Positions 59,392 through 64,000 of a DNA stretch of 64,000 nucleotides are shown here, piece after piece. The notes below the pieces were generated by a model. It was not told the DNA's origin, ran no database searches, and saw nothing but the letters and a program-made list of their open reading frames with translations. The stretch is from contig NZ_FWFO01000001.1 in NCBI RefSeq assembly GCF_900172225.1, forward strand, positions 248,001 to 312,000, written 5' to 3'. Position 1 is the stretch's first letter; each line of letters begins with the position of its first letter. This stretch comes from Falsiruegeria litorea R37. GTDB taxonomy: Bacteria > Pseudomonadota > Alphaproteobacteria > Rhodobacterales > Rhodobacteraceae. Position numbers and translations under genes: made by a program.

Positions 59392-60777
59392 ATGTTTTCC
59401 GTTTTCAATTCCTGCATCCGGGTGCTGTGTTTGCTGTTTCGGGCTGGCAGTTTCTTTGCTGTGCCAACGTCGGCAGACGCGCAGCAAGCGAGCCAACTGC
59501 CTGCTTACGTGATCGAAGAATTCGGGCAGCCGCCCGCAGTTCCCAAACGATCGCTCTCTCGTGAGCTCAAGCGGGCGGTGCGTACGGCTTTGGTCGACAG
59601 TCTGAAGCAATCTGTTTGGGGACCGGATCAGCAAGACGCCCTTGCCACGATCGCGCAGTCCAAAGATCCGCGCATTGCCTGGGCCATCAGCGACATGATG
59701 CGCTTTTCCTGGCGGCAGAGTTTTGACGATTCTCTGGCCGAGGCAGCCGCGACTTTGTTGGGGATCACCTATACTTCGGACCAGCGTTGGGATCAGGTGA
59801 CCGACCATCTCATTGCCTGGGACATCCCGGCCTATCCCGGATACCTTAAGACCAAGCGCGCCATCTTCACCCAGCTTGTACCAGGTTGGAGCCGGATCTT
59901 TGTCAAAGGGGATGTCGACTGGCGGCTGGTGTCCTGGGGCGGAGTGCCGATTGATGATCGCCCCTTTGATCAAACCGACATCGCCTGCAATTGCATCCCG
60001 GCGGCTGACAACCCCGAGGTCAGCTCAGCCAAGGACGCGACATGGCTCAAAGACAGCGACATTGTCTTCGGGATCGAGGTGAACGGTGAATACCGCGCCT
60101 ATCCACGTCGCATCATGGAAGTGCGCGAGATGGTTAATGACACGCTTGGCGGTCGCGATCTGGGAATTCCCTATTGCACGCTGTGTGGCGCGGCACAGGC
60201 TTATTTCACGGACGGATTACCCGCGGGGGTCAAGCGCCCTGTCCTGCGCACTTCGGGCCTGCTGATCCGTTCCAACAAGGTGATGTACGATCTCGAGACC
60301 TTTTCGGTGTTCGACACGTTTCTGGGCAAGGCTGTAACTGGGCCGTTGGCGCGTCGGGGCATTGAGTTGGAACAGGCAACTGTTGTTACGTCAGATTGGG
60401 GTTCCTGGCGTCGTGCCCATCCGGAAACGACGGTTCTGGTCGAAGAGTTGGCTTTGGGGCGTGACTTTGACTTTCGCAACGGTCGCGATGCGAATGGGCC
60501 GATCTTTCCGGTTGGAGATGTCGATCCAAGACTGGGGGTTCAGGAGGATGTGATCGGCGTGGTCACGGCCTCGGGTACGCCGGTGGCTTTTCCCCGTAAC
60601 AAGGCTTTCCTTGCCCTGCGCGCAGGAGAAGAGATCGCTTATGAAAACGTTCGGCTGAAATTGGATGCGGGCGGGATCAAGGCGATTGGCGCGGATGGGT
60701 CCGATCTGGGCAGTCATCAGGCGTTCTGGTTCGCCTGGTCACAGTTCTATCCTGGCACGGTGCTATGGACACCCTGA
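59392..60777 (+). CDS. DUF3179-domain secreted protein
   Basis: A 461-residue protein with a probable signal peptide (LCLLFRAGSFFAVPTSADAQ, about residues 12-31). The DUF3179 core is recognised by YRAYPRRIMEVREMVNDTLG (about residues 228-247), GIPYCTLCGAAQAYF with a CxxC pair (about 252-266) and RTSGLLIRSNKVMYDLETFS. Function is unknown; the CxxC and the conserved histidine-poor core suggest metal or haem binding only as a guess. It interrupts the usual nusG-rplK adjacency and is flanked upstream by the 60-bp inverted repeat. Confidence 0.85.
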   Translation: MFSVFNSCIRVLCLLFRAGSFFAVPTSADAQQASQLPAYVIEEFGQPPAVPKRSLSRELKRAVRTALVDSLKQSVWGPDQQDALATIAQSKDPRIAWAISDMMRFSWRQSFDDSLAEAAATLLGITYTSDQRWDQVTDHLIAWDIPAYPGYLKTKRAIFTQLVPGWSRIFVKGDVDWRLVSWGGVPIDDRPFDQTDIACNCIPAADNPEVSSAKDATWLKDSDIVFGIEVNGEYRAYPRRIMEVREMVNDTLGGRDLGIPYCTLCGAAQAYFTDGLPAGVKRPVLRTSGLLIRSNKVMYDLETFSVFDTFLGKAVTGPLARRGIELEQATVVTSDWGSWRRAHPETTVLVEELALGRDFDFRNGRDANGPIFPVGDVDPRLGVQEDVIGVVTASGTPVAFPRNKAFLALRAGEEIAYENVRLKLDAGGIKAIGADGSDLGSHQAFWFAWSQFYPGTVLWTP

Positions 60778-60941
60778 GAGGGGTGCTTGCAATAGCTCCA
60801 GCGATGCTCTAAAGCCCACATCTGCTGCTTTTGCGGCAGATTCCCCTGTGGGAGGCGGCGTGATCGCGATCACCGACCCTGACCACGTTAACATGTCCGC
60901 CCGGACGCGTTCGGTGCGGAGTTATCAAGGAGATTGGCATA
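60778..60941 (+). promoter_or_regulatory. rplK leader region
   Basis: A 164-bp non-coding stretch before rplK. It contains CCCACA/TGTGGG arms (60817-60822 and 60855-60860) enclosing CTGCTGC/GCGGCAG, and CGTGATCGCGATCACCG, a further palindrome. This is where a promoter and an L1-type autoregulatory leader would be expected. The assignment is positional. Confidence 0.4.
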
Positions 60942-61367
60942 ATGGCCAAGAAGCTTGCTGGTACAATGAAACTGCAGGTCCCTGCAGGTCAAGCAAACCC
61001 GTCCCCGCCGGTTGGTCCGGCTCTGGGTCAGCGCGGCATCAACATCATGGAATTCTGCAAGGCGTTCAACGCCAAGACGCAGGAAATGGAGCCCGGTGCG
61101 CCGTGCCCGACCGTGATCACCTACTATCAGGATAAGTCCTTTACCATGGACATCAAGACGCCGCCCGCGTCTTACTACCTGAAGAAGGCCGCCAAGGTTA
61201 AGTCGGGTGCAAACAACCCGTCGCGTGAAACCGTTGGCACCGTGACAGTGGCTCAGGTGAAAGAAATCGCCGAAGCCAAGATGAAAGATCTCAACGCCAA
61301 CGACATCGAAGGCGCAATGCAGATCATCCTGGGCTCTGCCCGCTCCATGGGCATCGAGGTGAAGTAA
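60942..61367 (+). CDS. rplK: 50S ribosomal protein L11
   Basis: A 141-residue L11 with the N-terminal [20 protein letters not shown] (about residues 10-29) and the C-terminal rRNA-binding domain ending [28 protein letters not shown] lies before the ATG. rplA follows after 1 nt. Confidence 0.98.
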   Translation: MAKKLAGTMKLQVPAGQANPSPPVGPALGQRGINIMEFCKAFNAKTQEMEPGAPCPTVITYYQDKSFTMDIKTPPASYYLKKAAKVKSGANNPSRETVGTVTVAQVKEIAEAKMKDLNANDIEGAMQIILGSARSMGIEVK

Positions 61368-61368
61368 G

Positions 61369-62067
61369 ATGGCAAAGCTTGGTAAACGCACCCGCGCTGC
61401 GCGCGAAGCTGTCGCTGGCAAGGAAAACCTGTCGGTGGAAGAAGCTGTTGCACTGGTCAAATCCAACGCAACCTCGAAGTTCGACGAGACCATCGAAATC
61501 GCAATGAACCTGGGCGTTGACACCCGTCACGCAGACCAGATGGTTCGCGGCGTGATCGGTCTGCCGAATGGCACCGGCAAAGCGATGCGCGTTGCTGTGT
61601 TCGCACGTGGCCCCAAAGCTGAAGAAGCTCAGGCCGCTGGCGCAGACATCGTTGGCGCAGAAGACCTGATGGAAACCATCCAGGGCGGCACCATCGAATT
61701 TGATCGCTGCATTGCGACCCCGGACATGATGCCCGTCGTTGGTCGTCTGGGTAAGATTCTGGGCCCGCGCAACCTGATGCCGAACCCCAAGGTTGGCACC
61801 GTGACCATGGACGTCAAAGCGGCCGTGGAAGCAGCTAAAGGTGGCGAAGTTCAGTTCAAAGCGGAAAAAGGTGGCGTTGTGCACGCCGGTGTTGGCAAAG
61901 CGTCCTTCGACGAAGCCAAGCTGGTTGAAAACGTTCGCGCCTTTGTTTCGGCTGTTGCCAAAGCACGCCCGTCGGGCGCCAAAGGCACCTACATGAAAAA
62001 GATCGCGCTGTCCTCGACCATGGGTCCGGGCGTGACGATCGACGTCGCACAGGCCGCTGGCGAATAA
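61369..62067 (+). CDS. rplA: 50S ribosomal protein L1
   Basis: A 232-residue L1 with the family motif region [18 protein letters not shown] (about residues 124-141) and FIETI-like N-terminal stretch [15 protein letters not shown]. It binds 23S rRNA at the L1 stalk and usually represses its own operon by binding the leader. A glycosyltransferase-like gene follows 14 nt later. Confidence 0.98.
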   Translation: MAKLGKRTRAAREAVAGKENLSVEEAVALVKSNATSKFDETIEIAMNLGVDTRHADQMVRGVIGLPNGTGKAMRVAVFARGPKAEEAQAAGADIVGAEDLMETIQGGTIEFDRCIATPDMMPVVGRLGKILGPRNLMPNPKVGTVTMDVKAAVEAAKGGEVQFKAEKGGVVHAGVGKASFDEAKLVENVRAFVSAVAKARPSGAKGTYMKKIALSSTMGPGVTIDVAQAAGE

Positions 62068-62081
62068 GCCGGAGGTAGGGC

Positions 62082-63002
62082 ATGACCGCAACCTGGCGCG
62101 TCGGAGCCATCCTGAACGAGACGCTGGCCGATACGCTTCGGTTTGCGGCTTGGTATCTGGAGGCCGGCGCTGATGGTCTGACCCTGATGTTTGACAATCC
62201 CCAAGACCCCGCCATCGGGGTCTTGGGCGACCACCCCAAAATTACCTGCATCCCCTGTACTTCTGAATTCTGGGAAGGGCTGGGTCTGACGCAGGATACC
62301 CGTTTCCCCAAGCGCCAGAACTTTGCCCTGAGTCACATCTATCGCACCACGTCTGAGGACTGGCTGCTGAACGTGGATGCGGATGAGTTTGTTTATGTGG
62401 CCGAGGGCAACATTGCAGGTCTGCTGACCACCCAAGCGCCCGAGACCGAGTGCATTCGCATCGAAACAGCCGAGATCGTTGAGCCGTTGGTCGCGCAGGT
62501 TGCGTTGACCTTTCGCCTGCCGATGGAGCGGGATGTGGCGCGTCGTGTCTATGCGGATAATGCTGAACTGTTTGGCCCGCGCCGCAGGGGGCTGGTGGGG
62601 CACCCGCAAGGCAAATCTGCTACCCGGACTGGTCTTGATGGTGTCTCGCTGCGCCAGCATTGGCCGCAACGCCGCAATGGCGAGCCGATGGTCGAGCGCA
62701 TGATCGGGCGCCAGAACGGCGCCTATCTGTTGCATTTCATCGGCCTGGACTATGATGCATGGCACGGCAAACTGGCTTGGCGGGCGGGCTCGCGCGGCTT
62801 TACCGTGCCGCTTACGCAGCGGATCGAGGCGGCAATGGACTCGGGCAATGCCGAGTTGGAACTGCAGAGATTGCATGCGCGCCTGCACAAGGCTTCTCCC
62901 GAGGTGATGGATCGGCTGCAGGCCGAAGGTGCGCGCCTGGATTTGCATCTGGATCTGGATGCAGTTGCGCGTCGCGTTTTTGGCGATGCATTTTCGGGCT
63001 GA
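62082..63002 (+). CDS. Glycosyltransferase family 2-like protein
   Basis: A 306-residue cytoplasmic protein of the Glyco_tranf_2_4 type. It begins TATWRVGAILNETLADTLRF and carries the metal-binding DxD as NVDADEFVYV (about residue 98). Similar proteins in roseobacters act in polysaccharide or surface glycan synthesis. Its position between rplA and rplJ, 14 nt after rplA with GCCGGAGG upstream, is unusual. The substrate is unknown. Confidence 0.75.
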   Translation: MTATWRVGAILNETLADTLRFAAWYLEAGADGLTLMFDNPQDPAIGVLGDHPKITCIPCTSEFWEGLGLTQDTRFPKRQNFALSHIYRTTSEDWLLNVDADEFVYVAEGNIAGLLTTQAPETECIRIETAEIVEPLVAQVALTFRLPMERDVARRVYADNAELFGPRRRGLVGHPQGKSATRTGLDGVSLRQHWPQRRNGEPMVERMIGRQNGAYLLHFIGLDYDAWHGKLAWRAGSRGFTVPLTQRIEAAMDSGNAELELQRLHARLHKASPEVMDRLQAEGARLDLHLDLDAVARRVFGDAFSG

Positions 63003-63067
63003 ATTCCGCCCGATCGTTTGTTTTACCTCTTGGAAACCTCATCTCTCTGCCTTAAGTAGGAGTGCGG

Positions 63068-63106
63068 AATAAAGCGTGCGATTCGTCGTGCGCTTTATTT
63101 TGTTTC
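63068..63106 (+). terminator. Terminator between the glycosyltransferase gene and rplJ
   Basis: AATAAAGCG and CGCTTTATT (63068-63076 and 63091-63099) form the stem and are followed by TTTGTTT. It ends transcription from rplKA and the inserted gene, so rplJL must have its own promoter or depend on read-through. Confidence 0.75.
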
Positions 63107-63109
63107 GTC

Positions 63110-63294
63110 CAAGACGGTGGGTGACCTTGCGAAAGGTCTTAATCTCCTGCCTGAGACGGGAAAGACCAATGAGATCGAGGGCTGGACCTTCGGGCGAATT
63201 TTGGCTCAACCCCGTATTGCGGACCTAAACGCCGGGATTTCGGTTCCGGCAAATATGAGCCGGGGTGTCTGACGCCCCAAACTTGGAGAGAACT
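63110..63294 (+). ncRNA. rplJ leader (L10-type) candidate
   Basis: About 185 nt of non-coding sequence between the terminator and rplJ. Pairings seen include GGTCTT...AAGACC-like arms around 63137-63165 and CCGGGATTTCGGTTCCGG near 63230. The L10(L12)4 complex represses rplJL through such a leader in many bacteria. Boundaries and structure are by inspection only. Confidence 0.45.
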
Positions 63295-63813
63295 GTGGAT
63301 AGAGCCCAGAAAGAGAAAGTGGTCGAGGAACTCGGCCAAATCTTCGAAAGCTCTGGCGTCGTTGTGGTTGCCCACTACGTCGGTCTGACAGTTGCTGAGA
63401 TGCAGGACCTTCGCGCACGTGCTCGTGACGCGGGTGGTGCTGTTCGTGTTGCCAAGAACAGGCTCGCCAAAATCGCCCTCGACGGAAAGCCGTGTGAAAG
63501 CATCGCCGACCTGCTGACGGGTATGACCGTTCTGACCTATTCCGAGGATCCTGTGGCTGCGGCCAAGGTTGCCGAGGACTTCGCCAAGGAGAACAAAAAG
63601 TTCGAAATCCTTGGCGGTGCAATGGGCGAGAACGCTCTGGACCGTGCCGGCGTCGAAGCCGTGTCGAAAATGCCTTCGCGCGAAGAGCTTATTGCTCAGA
63701 TCGCAAGCTGCATCGGCGCACCCGCTTCGAACATCGCTGGCGCAATTGGCGCACCTGCAAGCAACATCGCAAGCATCCTTTCGACCATCGAAGAGAAGGC
63801 GGAAGCTGCGTAA
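63295..63813 (+). CDS. rplJ: 50S ribosomal protein L10
   Basis: A 172-residue L10, the base of the L7/L12 stalk. The GTG start giving [15 protein letters not shown] is chosen because TTGGAGAG ends 4 nt upstream; another GTG at 63265 lacks such a site. The N-terminal rRNA-binding domain has [13 protein letters not shown] and [12 protein letters not shown]; the C-terminal L12-binding helix is at [12 protein letters not shown]. rplL follows 81 nt later. Confidence 0.96.
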   Translation: MDRAQKEKVVEELGQIFESSGVVVVAHYVGLTVAEMQDLRARARDAGGAVRVAKNRLAKIALDGKPCESIADLLTGMTVLTYSEDPVAAAKVAEDFAKENKKFEILGGAMGENALDRAGVEAVSKMPSREELIAQIASCIGAPASNIAGAIGAPASNIASILSTIEEKAEAA

Positions 63814-63894
63814 GCGGTTAGCACTGAATGACTGGCGTCGGGATATCCCAAAGACGTTGGAACACACACACTGTAAACGGAAAGAGCTGATACA

Positions 63895-64000
63895 ATGGCT
63901 GATCTGAAAGCACTCGCAGAAAGCATCGTGGGTCTGACCCTGCTGGAAGCACAAGAACTGAAAACCATCCTCAAAGACGAATATGGCATCGAGCCCGCAG
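63895..64000 (+). CDS. rplL: 50S ribosomal protein L7/L12 (partial)
   Basis: The first 35 codons of L7/L12, [19 protein letters not shown] onwards, which is the N-terminal dimerisation domain that binds L10. The gene runs off the right edge. GGAAAGAG lies before the ATG. Confidence 0.95.
   Translation, partial: MADLKALAESIVGLTLLEAQELKTILKDEYGIEPA

Overview
The window reads as the chromosome of a marine alphaproteobacterium of the Rhodobacterales (Roseobacter group, Ruegeria/Phaeobacter-like). This rests on gene content and order: tauR-xsc-pta followed by soeAB, the DUF1013/TrcR cell-cycle regulator, hemN-fnrL, ccoNOQP and ccoGHIS with FNR boxes, membrane-anchored cytochrome c, and secE-nusG-rplKAJL. 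Base composition is GC-rich with GC-biased third positions, which is why many long antisense reading frames exist. The assignment is from recognition only; no database search was run.

Layout. 1-8009 (minus): sulfonate metabolism, with TauR, sulfoacetaldehyde acetyltransferase, phosphate acetyltransferase and the sulfite dehydrogenase subunits SoeA and SoeB (SoeB runs off the left edge). 8230-9594: ArsR-type regulator overlapping a permease. 9644-13387: small membrane or secreted proteins, an RNase T2, TrcR and a GNAT acetyltransferase. 13516-18066: EamA transporter, recR, ybaB, dnaX and a protein phosphatase. 18316-19005: cobalamin riboswitch before a small Cys-rich protein. 19030-21893: TetR/hydrolase pair, rsgA and the SRP RNA. 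21937-27311: nucleotidase, NudC, SRPBCC protein, prephenate dehydratase and cytochrome c. 27533-33249: yejABEF peptide ABC transporter. 33514-37836: degenerate EF-G-like protein, hemN and fnrL.

38162-46408 is an AT-richer block holding an amino-acid gene cluster: solute-binding protein, ornithine cyclodeaminase family reductase, dicarboxylate/amino-acid:Na+ symporter, threonine-synthase-like lyase, D-threonine-aldolase family enzyme, RidA and an Lrp regulator. It separates hemN-fnrL from usp/ccoNOQP. 46409-56594 is the microaerobic respiration region: universal stress protein, cbb3 oxidase, LysR regulator and the cbb3 assembly genes, with FNR boxes at three promoters. 56615-64000 holds a cupin, an unknown membrane protein and the secE-nusG-rplKAJL region, interrupted by a DUF3179 gene and a glycosyltransferase-like gene.

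How it fits together. Xsc makes sulfite and acetyl phosphate; Pta recovers acetyl-CoA and SoeAB(C) oxidises the sulfite. FnrL would sense oxygen and control hemN, usp, ccoNOQP and probably ccoGHIS. The best candidates for something new are the amino-acid island, whose parts resemble three of the four beta-hydroxyaspartate cycle enzymes; a 59-nt dispersed hairpin element present three times with covarying stems; a cobalamin riboswitch driving an orphan thioredoxin-like Cys protein; a stack of hairpins after ccoP; and a 60-bp cruciform after nusG.
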